Assembly: GCA_012729815.1 (NCBI GenBank)
Contig: JAAYCJ010000175.1
Span: forward strand, 1-49,176
Reading direction: 5' to 3'
Length of the DNA: 49,176 bases
DNA from: Phycisphaerae bacterium
GTDB taxonomy: Bacteria; Planctomycetota; Phycisphaerae; JAAYCJ01
Shown one piece after another: positions 1 to 7,118 of this stretch. Numbering within the stretch: the first letter of the stretch is position 1; every line of letters starts with the position of its first letter. The position numbers and the translations under genes were made by a program. A model generated the notes under the pieces. It did not search any database. It was not told where the DNA came from and saw nothing but the letters and a program-made list of their open reading frames with translations.

Positions 1-816
1 GCGGCTTTTCGCCTCCAGTTGGGCGTTCTTGTCCGCCGCCGGTCCCGTATCGGGCGCCGTCGCCACCGGCACGCGAAGCACCCAGTCCTCCCGCGGCTCA
101 AGGCTGTGGGCCAGCAGCGATTCCTGGTATCCCCGGCGCACTTCACGGTCCCAGATTCCCTCGGAACCCCATCCCAGAAAGGCGATCCGCTGATGTCCCT
201 GCCGGATGAGATAGTCGGTGCCTTGAAACGCCATCGCCGCATTGTCGTTGATGACCGTGTCGCACAGCGGGGGGCGGCGAAACTGTTCATCCGTGTCCGA
301 AACGTGCACCAGGGGCAGGCGGCATGTCTCCGACAGGCGTTGCAGATCCTCGCGGCCGAAATCGCCGATCAGAATCACGCCAGCCGACTGCTCGTGCCCG
401 CAGACGATGTCGCGCCACTCGTCGCCGGACGTGCGCGAACCGGGCAAGTGGACCAGATACCCCCGCTCGCGGAGCACTTCGGTGAGCACACCGATGCACA
501 TCAGGTTGTAGGGATGGTCCATGCAGGAACTGACCAGGTGAACGGCGGGCTTGGTTCGCGGCCGAGACGTGACGAACGTCCCCCGGCCTCGGGTGGACTC
601 CACAAGCTGGTCCCGCTTGAGACGGTCCATCGCTTCGCGGATCGTATGCCGACTGGCGCCCAACTCCCGCACCAGCACCTCCTGAGGCGGCAGCATCGTC
701 CCGGCACGGAGATTCTCGATCCGCTTGCGAAGATGATGCTCCACCCGATCGGAAATCAAACGGTTCTCCACGTGCATCACCCCAGAGCTTTCAGTTGAGG
801 AATTCACCATTTCCAT
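1..816 (-). CDS. GntR-type HTH / LacI-type sensor regulator, 3' end cut by window edge
   Basis: An open minus-strand frame runs off base 1. The N-terminal ~75 residues form a GntR winged helix (LPPQEVLVRELGASR, then TIREAMDRLKRDQLVES and RGRGTFV). The rest resembles a LacI/periplasmic-binding sensor (VINDNAAMAFQGTDYLIRQG, then HQRIAFLGWG). This pairing is known for sugar-responsive GntR-LacI hybrids. ATG codons lie at 828, 825, 816, 810 and 777. I chose 816 because the predicted promoter (-10 at 824-829) would start transcription near 817, so 828 and 825 would not be transcribed; the message would be almost leaderless. 777 is the alternative. It probably controls a carbohydrate gene, possibly beyond the left edge. 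Family firm, effector unknown. Confidence 0.85.
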   Translation of the reverse strand, partial: MEMVNSSTESSGVMHVENRLISDRVEHHLRKRIENLRAGTMLPPQEVLVRELGASRHTIREAMDRLKRDQLVESTRGRGTFVTSRPRTKPAVHLVSSCMDHPYNLMCIGVLTEVLRERGYLVHLPGSRTSGDEWRDIVCGHEQSAGVILIGDFGREDLQRLSETCRLPLVHVSDTDEQFRRPPLCDTVINDNAAMAFQGTDYLIRQGHQRIAFLGWGSEGIWDREVRRGYQESLLAHSLEPREDWVLRVPVATAPDTGPAADKNAQLEAKSR

Positions 817-823
817 GCCACCC

Positions 824-851
824 ATCATACATATAAACGCCATATTGTCAA
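824..851 (-). promoter_or_regulatory. sigma70-like promoter of the GntR/LacI-type regulator
   Basis: On the minus strand TTGACA (846-851) is separated by 16 bases from TATGAT (824-829). The -35 matches consensus fully and the -10 in five of six positions. The predicted start, about base 817, is immediately before the ATG at 816. Confidence 0.6.
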
Positions 852-852
852 C

Positions 853-868
853 CTAAAAATGTTTTTAG
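853..868. promoter_or_regulatory. inverted repeat CTAAAAA-TG-TTTTTAG, probable operator
   Basis: A perfect 7-base inverted repeat with a two-base spacer lies directly upstream of the -35 box of the regulator gene. Position and symmetry suit a dimeric regulator, plausibly the GntR-type protein itself. There is no run of T on either side that would make it an obvious terminator. Confidence 0.45.
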
Positions 869-1204
869 CTTATATTACACATATATCCCTGTGCTGTTCG
901 TACAACCCGCACCAGCCTCGTATTCCCTAAGTCAGTATTTTACCGTCAGTTCCGTCCATTGTGTCAGGACGGACATCCAATCCGCCAAGTTCCGCCTTTT
1001 GACCACCTTTTTCGTACTGCCCTCAAAAACAGTACTCTTCCTCAAGAATCCACTGGAGAATCGGCGGTGGCTGACGGCGGGAATTTCGGCGTTACGGCGC
1101 TCCAGGCCCTAGCCCAGCCGCACCATCGACGTGTCCGGGCGGTGATGCAGCACCTCTCGGATTGGACCGCGGACGGAGGCGATCTCGCGGAGACGAAACG
1201 CAGG
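869..1204. other. gene-poor stretch between the GntR-type regulator and the GH2 gene
   Basis: About 335 bases. The first 80 are AT-rich and belong to the regulator promoter region. The remainder has short frames on both strands, for example 959-1210 on the plus strand, but none resembles a family I know and none has a good ribosome binding site. I see no hairpin with a T-tract, so how transcription of the GH2 gene ends is not visible. Confidence 0.5.
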
Positions 1205-2503
1205 CTATGACCTCGGCAGACGAAGGGCCGCCGTCTTGACCTGCATCCACTCGCCGGCTGGGGCGGGTGTGACGTCGGCGGTGAACCAGCGGCCCTGATG
1301 TTGCACCCAGGCGGTGTACTCGCCCGGTCCGGATTTACACCAGAACCATGCTTTTCCGTCGCCATCGGTGACGACGCCGAAGGGATTGGCCGGCTGATCG
1401 GTAGGCGTCAGCCAGACGGCGGTATTGGGCACGGTGTGGCCGTCGGCGTCGAGCACCTGCACGATCAGTTCGGGGCTGAAGCGCGGCTCGAGCTTGGTCA
1501 CTTCGCGCTGGGCGTCTTTTAATGGATCGTACGTGCGCAGGTAGGCGCAGCGGGGGACGGTCGGGTCGTAGAAGTTGTAGATGTCACGACCGTAGGAGAG
1601 GTTCTTCTCTTTGAAGTCCAGCCCGCTCTGCGCCGGCCAATGGATCGGCGGCGTGTCCATTCGGTAATCCACACCCTCCCAGACGGGCATGAACGGATGG
1701 TATCGCTGCATCGCGGCGAACGGCCAGAGGCCGGCCAGTTCCGCCGAGCGGAACGACCGGAGACGCCCTTCCATGTATTGAGCGGCCGCGTTGACGGCGT
1801 TCCAGAAGTACGGCTGGGGGTCTTCGCCGCGCTGTCTCATGCTCCTCACTTCGCCCTGGTAGGTCCAGGCGAACGGCCCGCCGAGGCTGATTTCGCCCAT
1901 GGTGCAGGGTTTGTTGTATTTCTTCTTCCAGTTGTCCCAGACGCGGGGATTGACGTAATGCCCGTCGAGGATGTCCACACGAGGGTCCTTGTGGTAGTCG
2001 GTGAACATGAAGATCGTCCCGCCGTTGTTGACCGTCGGGCGAGTGGGGTCCATCTCCTTGAACGCGCCGTTGAGTTTCAGCAGCAGTTCCGCACGCTCCC
2101 GCACGGCCGGAGTGATTTCGTCGTTTTCCTGGATTACGCCGTGTTCGTTTTCCGTGCTCCAGATCACCAGCGAGGGGTGGTTCCGCTGGACTTTCGCCTG
2201 TTCGACCGTTTCCGGAATGGCGTGATCGCCTTTTTTGCGAACCGGATGGTCCACGTCGCACTGGCCGGGATCTCGGATGATCTGGCGGAAGTTGGTCTCC
2301 TGCATCATCAGCATGCCCATCTCGTCGGCCACGTCCAGCGTTTTGGGGAAGAAGTAGCCGCCTTTGTGGAGGCGGAGCATGTTCATGTTCGCCTGCTGAT
2401 TGGCGTCCGCACAATTCCAGCGAAAGTGAAAACGATGCATCGGCAGGAACACCGCCCCGACGCTGTTGTCCTGGACGTAAAACGGTTTTTGGCCGTTGAA
2501 CAC
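1205..2503 (-). CDS. GH2-family glycosidase catalytic domain, 5'-truncated
   Basis: 432 residues if GTG 2503 is used. It begins exactly where a GH2 TIM barrel usually begins (FNGQKPFYVQDNSVG). It keeps the acid/base motif (VIWSTENEHG) and a likely nucleophile Glu (TMGEISLGG), and ends with an Ig-like beta domain. The ~300-residue sugar-binding and immunoglobulin-like domains expected upstream are absent. Coding-like sequence continues 38 codons upstream without a stop or any standard start, including a GEFWIEGPDF stretch typical of the GH2 linker. A GGAGG lies near 2534-2538 but is about 30 bases from the GTG. Probably a remnant or a mis-started gene; active-site residues are intact. It follows the PEP-CTERM gene on the same strand. 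Substrate unknown (galactoside- or mannoside-like). Confidence 0.7.
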   Translation of the reverse strand: MFNGQKPFYVQDNSVGAVFLPMHRFHFRWNCADANQQANMNMLRLHKGGYFFPKTLDVADEMGMLMMQETNFRQIIRDPGQCDVDHPVRKKGDHAIPETVEQAKVQRNHPSLVIWSTENEHGVIQENDEITPAVRERAELLLKLNGAFKEMDPTRPTVNNGGTIFMFTDYHKDPRVDILDGHYVNPRVWDNWKKKYNKPCTMGEISLGGPFAWTYQGEVRSMRQRGEDPQPYFWNAVNAAAQYMEGRLRSFRSAELAGLWPFAAMQRYHPFMPVWEGVDYRMDTPPIHWPAQSGLDFKEKNLSYGRDIYNFYDPTVPRCAYLRTYDPLKDAQREVTKLEPRFSPELIVQVLDADGHTVPNTAVWLTPTDQPANPFGVVTDGDGKAWFWCKSGPGEYTAWVQHQGRWFTADVTPAPAGEWMQVKTAALRLPRS

Positions 2504-2546
2504 GAAGTCCGGGCCTTCGATCCAGAATTCTCCCTCCAGATTGTGC

Positions 2547-2570
2547 GGGGCGGCCCATCCGGACCGCCCC
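2547..2570. terminator. strong GC hairpin behind the PEP-CTERM gene
   Basis: GGGGCGGCCC-AT-CC-GGACCGCCCC folds into a stem of seven contiguous pairs, one C/A mismatch and two further pairs. It lies 48 bases after the PEP-CTERM stop and just before the truncated GH2 frame. No U-tract follows, so termination is plausible but not certain; it could also stabilise the upstream mRNA. Confidence 0.4.
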
Positions 2571-2617
2571 GCGTCTCGTCGATGATAGAAAAGGAAAGAG
2601 CTGGATTCCTTACTGTT

Positions 2618-3409
2618 TCACGACCTTCGCCGCAGCAGGGCCAACCCGCCGAGGGCGACCAGACCCATCGTCGCCGGTTCGGGCACCGGTTCGTACGTGA
2701 TCTTCAGGAAGGGAAGGTCGCCAGTGTTCGACGTTTCGGCGCTGGAGAAGTTGCTCCGGGTCTCGTTGTCGGCCCACGCACCGTCGCGGAGCAGGAAGCC
2801 GTAGTTCGGCAGCGCGCCGGTGTACCAGTCGTTCACGATGTCCGTCACGTCCCAAGAGACGGTGATCCCATTGTCGCTGGCAACGTTGATGGTCAGGCTG
2901 CTGGCGTGGTTGGTGGTGTAGTCCACTCCCTCCACCGGTCCGTCGGTGGTGTCGCCGCCCCACATCGTCGTATCATAGGCGAGGTAGCTCCAGCACACTT
3001 CCCCGGCCGCCGCCGGATTGCTGGCCCCGCTGCCCATGTCGGTGATTTCCCGTGTCATCGCATAGGCGGTGATGATCCGGTCCTCCGTTCCCTGGGCGGC
3101 TCGGAGAGTCAATCCCAACTCCGCACTGACGATGGTCGCGCCCAGCGGAACCTGATTCGCGCCGCTCCCGAAGATATCCTTCCATTGGGAGAACCCGACA
3201 AACTCCGCATCCTCAAGCTCCCAGCCGACACTGATGTCTGAAGACGCACCGTAGTTGTAGGTCTGCCTGCCGGCTTCCGATCGGATGCCTCCATCGACCA
3301 GACCGTCATAGCCGTTCAGGCCTTTCTCGAACCGGACCAGGGTCTCCTGCGCCCACGCGGGCGAGCAGACGATTCCCAACACCATCACCAAACCAACCAC
3401 TCTTTTCAT
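2618..3409 (-). CDS. secreted PEP-CTERM protein with DNRLRE-like domain
   Basis: 263 residues. A signal peptide (MKRVVGLVMVLGIVCSPAWA) is followed by an all-beta domain with the pattern of DNRLRE/CBM-type modules: conserved stretches read VSAELGLTLRA, VSWDVTDIVNDWYTG and NYGFLLRDG. The C-terminus is a textbook PEP-CTERM tail: the motif VPEPAT, a hydrophobic segment, then RRRS. Such tails are processed by exosortase for surface display; no exosortase gene is in the window. The start has a clear AGGAG 7 bases upstream. It lies between the lacI-type gene and the GH2 fragment on the same strand, suggesting one LacI-controlled unit. Surface localisation is well supported; the ligand is unknown. 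Confidence 0.85.
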   Translation of the reverse strand: MKRVVGLVMVLGIVCSPAWAQETLVRFEKGLNGYDGLVDGGIRSEAGRQTYNYGASSDISVGWELEDAEFVGFSQWKDIFGSGANQVPLGATIVSAELGLTLRAAQGTEDRIITAYAMTREITDMGSGASNPAAAGEVCWSYLAYDTTMWGGDTTDGPVEGVDYTTNHASSLTINVASDNGITVSWDVTDIVNDWYTGALPNYGFLLRDGAWADNETRSNFSSAETSNTGDLPFLKITYEPVPEPATMGLVALGGLALLRRRS

Positions 3410-3503
3410 CGTTCATCTCCTTCCACAACCAGTATGTCCCATGCTCTCACGCTGCGGACCGTCCGCCGCCGTGGAGGCTCTCTCCAACCTCAGGCTTCTC
3501 GCG

Positions 3504-4517
3504 CTATCCCGCTGATTCCCGAGGCACAAACTCCATGTCAATATCCACCCGTTGCGGAGGCAGGTCGGGATTCTCAAGCCGGCCGAAAAGCATCGTCGTC
3601 ACCCGGTGTGCCACCTGCTCGTCCCGGCGGTTGATGCTCGCCAGGGCCGGCGTGAGAAACCCCGAGTACGTACTGTCATTGAACCCCACCACCGCCACGT
3701 CGTGAGGCACACTCTTGCCGCGGGTCGCCAGCCACTTGCAGGCCGCCACCGCCGCCTCGTCCGTCCCGCACAACAGGGCGTCGAACGGAACGGAGGCCGG
3801 ACAGTGCGTCTCCAGTGCCTCCCACGCCACCTCGGCCATGTGCGTGGCGGGACGATGGCTCCGATGGCAGATCACCGGTTCATCCTGGTAGACGCAGCTC
3901 CGTTCCCGCAGGCGGGAGAGGAACGGATCGATCTTCTCCTCCCTCGGCGCCGGCGGCACGAGGATCATCGGCCGCCGTCGGCCCGTATCCAGCAGATGGT
4001 CCACCGCGTCATAGATGGCCTGACGGCGAGACAGGACCACCTGATCGGCGGTCGTCTCCAGCGGAAACGATGGAACCAATACCACCGCCCGGAAATGCCG
4101 GAACAGACCCTCGAACTTCTTGAGGGGCATGTTCGGGATGATTTGCACCACCGCCGCTTCGACGCCGCGTCGGATGTAGTCTCGCAACGCGTCCTGGACC
4201 ACGTCCGACTCGCAGAGGCTGTCGGAGAGCTGCGTGGCGTACTGGCGTTCATGGACCCCGCCGGCGATCATCCGCACCAGCTCGATGGGGCTGTGCGGGC
4301 CGCCCAGAGAGAAGAGGATTCCCACGGTCTGGGTCTTTCCGCCCTTGAGCCCACGGGCCAGGATGTTGGGCAGATAACCGAGCCGCTGGGCCGAGTCGGT
4401 AACCCGTTGCCGCAGCTCCTTGTCGTAACGCAGGTCATTCCGCAGGATGTTGCCCACCGTGGATACCGGGAGCTGAACGTCGTTGGCAATGTCCTTGATT
4501 CTGACCGGCGTTCCCAT
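3504..4517 (-). CDS. LacI-family transcriptional repressor
   Basis: 337 residues, normal for the family. The N-terminal helix-turn-helix (RIKDIANDVQLPVSTVGNIL) and hinge (NILARGLKGGKTQTVGILF) are followed by a periplasmic-binding-protein-like sensor with the usual late motifs (FDALLCGTDEAAVAACKWL, VAVVGFNDS). The divergent promoter region carries two copies of a TGA--ACGTGCTCA operator, one inside the promoter spacer and one over the start, so the gene very likely represses itself. The PEP-CTERM gene and GH2 fragment follow on the same strand and may share this control. Inducer unknown; a sugar is expected from the family. Confidence 0.92.
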   Translation of the reverse strand: MGTPVRIKDIANDVQLPVSTVGNILRNDLRYDKELRQRVTDSAQRLGYLPNILARGLKGGKTQTVGILFSLGGPHSPIELVRMIAGGVHERQYATQLSDSLCESDVVQDALRDYIRRGVEAAVVQIIPNMPLKKFEGLFRHFRAVVLVPSFPLETTADQVVLSRRQAIYDAVDHLLDTGRRRPMILVPPAPREEKIDPFLSRLRERSCVYQDEPVICHRSHRPATHMAEVAWEALETHCPASVPFDALLCGTDEAAVAACKWLATRGKSVPHDVAVVGFNDSTYSGFLTPALASINRRDEQVAHRVTTMLFGRLENPDLPPQRVDIDMEFVPRESAG

Positions 4518-4542
4518 GATTCCCTCAGAAGTCCGCGACGTG

Positions 4543-4556
4543 TGAGCACGTGCTCA
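4543..4556. promoter_or_regulatory. LacI-type operator O1, TGAGCACGTGCTCA
   Basis: A perfect 14-base palindrome with a central CpG, as is usual for LacI-family sites. It covers about +4 to +17 of the predicted transcript of the lacI-type gene and lies 26 bases before its start codon. Confidence 0.7.
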
Positions 4557-4566
4557 ACGTGCGTTC

Positions 4567-4595
4567 ATGGTATTTGATAACGTGCTCACTGTCAA
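4567..4595 (-). promoter_or_regulatory. promoter of the lacI-type gene
   Basis: On the minus strand TTGACA (4590-4595), 17 bases, TACCAT (4567-4572). The -35 is consensus. The whole spacer is occupied by operator O2, which explains how the repressor would block RNA polymerase. Confidence 0.6.
4575..4588. promoter_or_regulatory. LacI-type operator O2, TGATAACGTGCTCA
   Basis: Matches O1 at all but two of 14 positions. The two centres are 32 bases apart, close to three helical turns, so both sites face the same side of the DNA and could be bound cooperatively. Confidence 0.65.
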
Positions 4596-4604
4596 GCTTT
4601 TTCC

Positions 4605-4633
4605 TTGACTTTTGTCGCGAATGCAAAGATAAG
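4605..4633 (+). promoter_or_regulatory. promoter of the first prepilin-like gene
   Basis: TTGACT (4605-4610), 17 bases, GATAAG (4628-4633). It is divergent from the lacI promoter with ten bases between the two -35 boxes, so the O2-bound repressor could influence both. The -10 is weak. Confidence 0.4.
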
Positions 4634-4697
4634 AAACGTATGGAGTCTGGTTTGGTGCAACACTTGCACCAGGATGAAGCTAATACAGGACGTGGCA

Positions 4698-5588
4698 ATG
4701 CGTGATCTTCTTCATCTGGACAGTGGCCGAGTTCGTCAAGAGACCTGCCCGGCAAGAACATCTCGCCGGAAAGCGGTTCTATCCCCTCACAGGCGTTCCG
4801 ACACGAGCCTCCACCTAAGCCATTACCACGAATGCAGTTACAGCTTCACCCTGATCGAGATTCTGGTGGTGGCGGCGATCATCGCCGTGCTGACCGCGAT
4901 GCTGCTTCCGGCGCTGAGCGAGGCAAGGGAGAGCGCCCAGCGAGTGAAGTGCCTGAGCAACCAGAAGCAGATGGCCGTTGCGATGGTCGCCTATGCCGGG
5001 GAGTACAACGATCACTTTCCCCCCGGTAGCGATGGAATGAATGCCTCTTATACATTCCAAGTCGCCACTCGGGGAGAGTGGGACTGCCTGGGACACCTGA
5101 TCGAAACGGGTTTCATCACCGATCCGGAGCTATTGTACTGCCCCAGCCAGCGGGAGAAATGGTTCACCTATCCCTACGGCTGGGAAGAGACGTCGTATGG
5201 GACATACTATCGCTTCTGCGGCTACTTGTACCGGTTCTTCGGTGAGTATAAGAGCGAGTATCAGTATATCACGCCAGCCGAGATTCAGTGGCTTCAGACG
5301 GTGCAGTACGGCGCGCTGGAGTACCCGATCGCCGTGTCGTCGGACATTTTCATTCCGGACTACGGCGGCTGGGGCTTTGACTCCTGGCCGCACCTGAATC
5401 CGTACGGAGTGAGCGTCGCCTATTCGGATGGACATGCGGAATTCATCGACGTCGGACACACGGAGTATCTCCGAGCCGGGAGTCTTCCCTATTCCTTGAT
5501 TCACTACGATGATTTCGCGTTCCTTTTCTTCAAGGCGCTGGATCAGCGGGACTTTTCGACGTTGGCGGAGGCGTTTCCTCTGCCCTGA
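4698..5588 (+). CDS. prepilin-type protein with H-x-G C-terminal domain
   Basis: 296 residues from ATG 4698, chosen for the AGGA seven bases upstream; ATG 4674 is also possible. A long leader of about 50 residues precedes the class III prepilin motif [20 protein letters not shown], the N-terminal alpha helix of type II secretion/type IV pilin-like proteins. The residue before F is Ser rather than the usual Gly, which prepilin peptidases tolerate poorly to moderately. The C-terminus has the SDGHAEFID element common in planctomycete and Lentisphaera pilin-like proteins. Probably a surface or periplasmic pseudopilin; exact role unknown. The small prepilin-like gene follows 57 bases downstream. 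Confidence 0.8.
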   Translation: MRDLLHLDSGRVRQETCPARTSRRKAVLSPHRRSDTSLHLSHYHECSYSFTLIEILVVAAIIAVLTAMLLPALSEARESAQRVKCLSNQKQMAVAMVAYAGEYNDHFPPGSDGMNASYTFQVATRGEWDCLGHLIETGFITDPELLYCPSQREKWFTYPYGWEETSYGTYYRFCGYLYRFFGEYKSEYQYITPAEIQWLQTVQYGALEYPIAVSSDIFIPDYGGWGFDSWPHLNPYGVSVAYSDGHAEFIDVGHTEYLRAGSLPYSLIHYDDFAFLFFKALDQRDFSTLAEAFPLP

Positions 5589-5645
5589 GGTGTTGGTGGT
5601 TCAGAAAGGAGCCGGACGGTCGCGACGGACGCACGCGGGTAAGTC

Positions 5646-5957
5646 GTGAAGCTGCAACGCGATCGAGAGGAGGACGGACTCACCCTCATCGAGCTTCTGG
5701 TCGTGGTGGCAATCATCGCGGTGCTGGTTGCCCTTCTGCTTCCCGTCCTTGCCCTGTGCCTGCTGGTCCCGTCGGGGCATACCCGTCGAGAGACGTACGA
5801 CCGGGACGTCGCGCTGCAGAAACAAGCCGATGAACTTGCCGCACAGATCCAGGAGATGGATCGCAGGATTGCCGATGTTCGCGCGTTACTCGCCAATCTG
5901 GAATACGTTCAAAAGGGCAATCGCGAGCACCTGGACCAACTGAAAGACCCGCGGTAG
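5646..5957 (+). CDS. small prepilin-like protein with coiled coil
   Basis: 103 residues from GTG 5646. A short charged leader ends in Gly, then the class III prepilin sequence LTLIELLVVVAIIAVLVALL follows and continues as an extended hydrophobic run to about residue 42. After a short basic linker the remaining ~50 residues are strongly amphipathic (QADELAAQIQEMDRRIADV) and should form a coiled coil. It lacks the globular C-domain of its upstream neighbour. It may be a minor pseudopilin or an inner-membrane scaffold. The start is uncertain because no strong ribosome binding site is visible. Confidence 0.65.
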   Translation: MKLQRDREEDGLTLIELLVVVAIIAVLVALLLPVLALCLLVPSGHTRRETYDRDVALQKQADELAAQIQEMDRRIADVRALLANLEYVQKGNREHLDQLKDPR

Positions 5958-6117
5958 CAGGATCATCCCCGTTCTGGAGGCCGGTCCACCGTCTCGTTGC
6001 GTGAAAGGGAAGGAAACGACCTCGGCCCGGCTTGCGCTGCCCGCCGGCGTTGTCGTGAGGTCTGAGCAGACGAGTCCCCGCCACTCGCAATCCGGACGGT
6101 CGGTGAGGCAAGGAATT

Positions 6118-7008
6118 TCACGTCAGCCTGGCCTGTCGGCGGTAGTGGGCTGGGGCCAGGCCGGTGATCTTCTTGAAGAGCCGGGAGAAGTAGAACTCAT
6201 CGTCGAATCCGCACTGCCGGGCGACCCACTTGAGCGGCCGATCGGTGGTCAAGAGCAGCGTCTGGGCGTGCTCCATCTTGCGGCGGTTGACGTACTGGAT
6301 GGGCGGCAGGCCCATGAGCCGGCCGAAAAGGTCTGAGAAATACGCCGCGTTCAGTTCCGCCAACTCCGCCAGTTCCGCCAGCGCGATCGGTGAGGCCAGG
6401 TTCTGCTGGATGTGCTCCAGGACACGGTCGAATCGCCGCAGCCCTTCCAGCGTGTTGGAAACGCTGGAAGGCGAATGGACGCTCAGAAAGGGCGCCAGCA
6501 GCAGCCGCAGGAGGGCATTGGTCTCCAGATGCTGGGCGGCGGTCTTGTCCTGATCGAGCTGTCGGCTCTGGTTGAGAACGGATCGGTAAATCGGCTGGTT
6601 GGCGTCACGCTCGCGCAGCTCCCGGCCGGGATTGATTGCCCGAAGCCGGTCGAACAGCTTGCGGCTGATCCCGTGCTCGCGAGCGGCGACCTCGCGGCCG
6701 CAGCCGAGCGTCGTCAGTAGATCCGTGCCGTTGGGCAGCCGGGTCGTCAAGTGTATGTAGTAGTGATCGAAGCTCCGCGGACAAAATAAGTCCACGCGGG
6801 TGAAGCACGGGATCAACACCATCCGGCCCGGAATCAGGTGAATGGTCCGCCGCGGCGAATGGCAGTCGATGAACCCTTCGCCGCCGGTGATCAGATACAG
6901 CCGGCTGTACGGACTGCTGACGTTCCGGTGCCGCCACTCCGTGTGCACCCGGTAGTGCTCGATGTTCAGAAGGTCGATTTCGATCAGGTCCAACAGCCGT
7001 TTAAGCAT
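6118..7008 (-). CDS. AraC-family transcriptional regulator
   Basis: 296 residues. The N-terminal half is a cupin-like sensor (SRLYLITGGEGFIDC, then TIHLIPGRMVLIPCFT). The C-terminal ~100 residues contain two helix-turn-helix units, ending with the family signature (WVARQCGFDDEFYFSRLFKK, then ITGLAPAHYRR). The start of the first HTH carries a small in-frame repeat of Ala-Glu-Leu (three copies). It is transcribed away from the aldo/keto reductase and alcohol dehydrogenase genes and most likely activates them in response to a sugar. The start has no good Shine-Dalgarno sequence. Confidence 0.92.
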   Translation of the reverse strand: MLKRLLDLIEIDLLNIEHYRVHTEWRHRNVSSPYSRLYLITGGEGFIDCHSPRRTIHLIPGRMVLIPCFTRVDLFCPRSFDHYYIHLTTRLPNGTDLLTTLGCGREVAAREHGISRKLFDRLRAINPGRELRERDANQPIYRSVLNQSRQLDQDKTAAQHLETNALLRLLLAPFLSVHSPSSVSNTLEGLRRFDRVLEHIQQNLASPIALAELAELAELNAAYFSDLFGRLMGLPPIQYVNRRKMEHAQTLLLTTDRPLKWVARQCGFDDEFYFSRLFKKITGLAPAHYRRQARLT

Positions 7009-7051
7009 GAGCCCAGTCTATCCGCATTTCCAAAGAATATCCATGCTTTCG

Positions 7052-7064
7052 ATGGATAATCCAT
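7052..7064. promoter_or_regulatory. palindrome ATGGAT-A-ATCCAT between araC-type gene and reductase
   Basis: A perfect 6-base inverted repeat. A further ATCCAT half-site lies at 7039-7044. The palindrome overlaps GATAAT (7055-7060), a good -10 match for the rightward genes with no matching -35, as expected for an activator-dependent promoter. Confidence 0.45.
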
Positions 7065-7067
7065 AGC

Positions 7068-7084
7068 CCGACCGTACCGGTCGG
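7068..7084. promoter_or_regulatory. inverted repeat CCGACCG-TAC-CGGTCGG
   Basis: Perfect 7-base arms, 3-base spacer, 34 bases before the reductase start. It may be a second operator or a hairpin in the leader of the rightward transcript. It is unlike the adjacent ATGGAT palindrome, so two different factors are possible. Confidence 0.4.
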
Positions 7085-7118
7085 CGTCTAATGAAGTTTT
7101 TGGCGGAGCCTCTGACCA

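Noticed and set aside
19-798. Open plus-strand frame of 259 residues
   Set aside because: It is the antisense shadow of the GntR/LacI-type regulator, whose helix-turn-helix and sensor motifs are plain on the minus strand.
1640-3241. Plus-strand frame of 533 residues
   Set aside because: Antisense to the GH2 fragment and the PEP-CTERM gene; no domain, no ribosome binding site.
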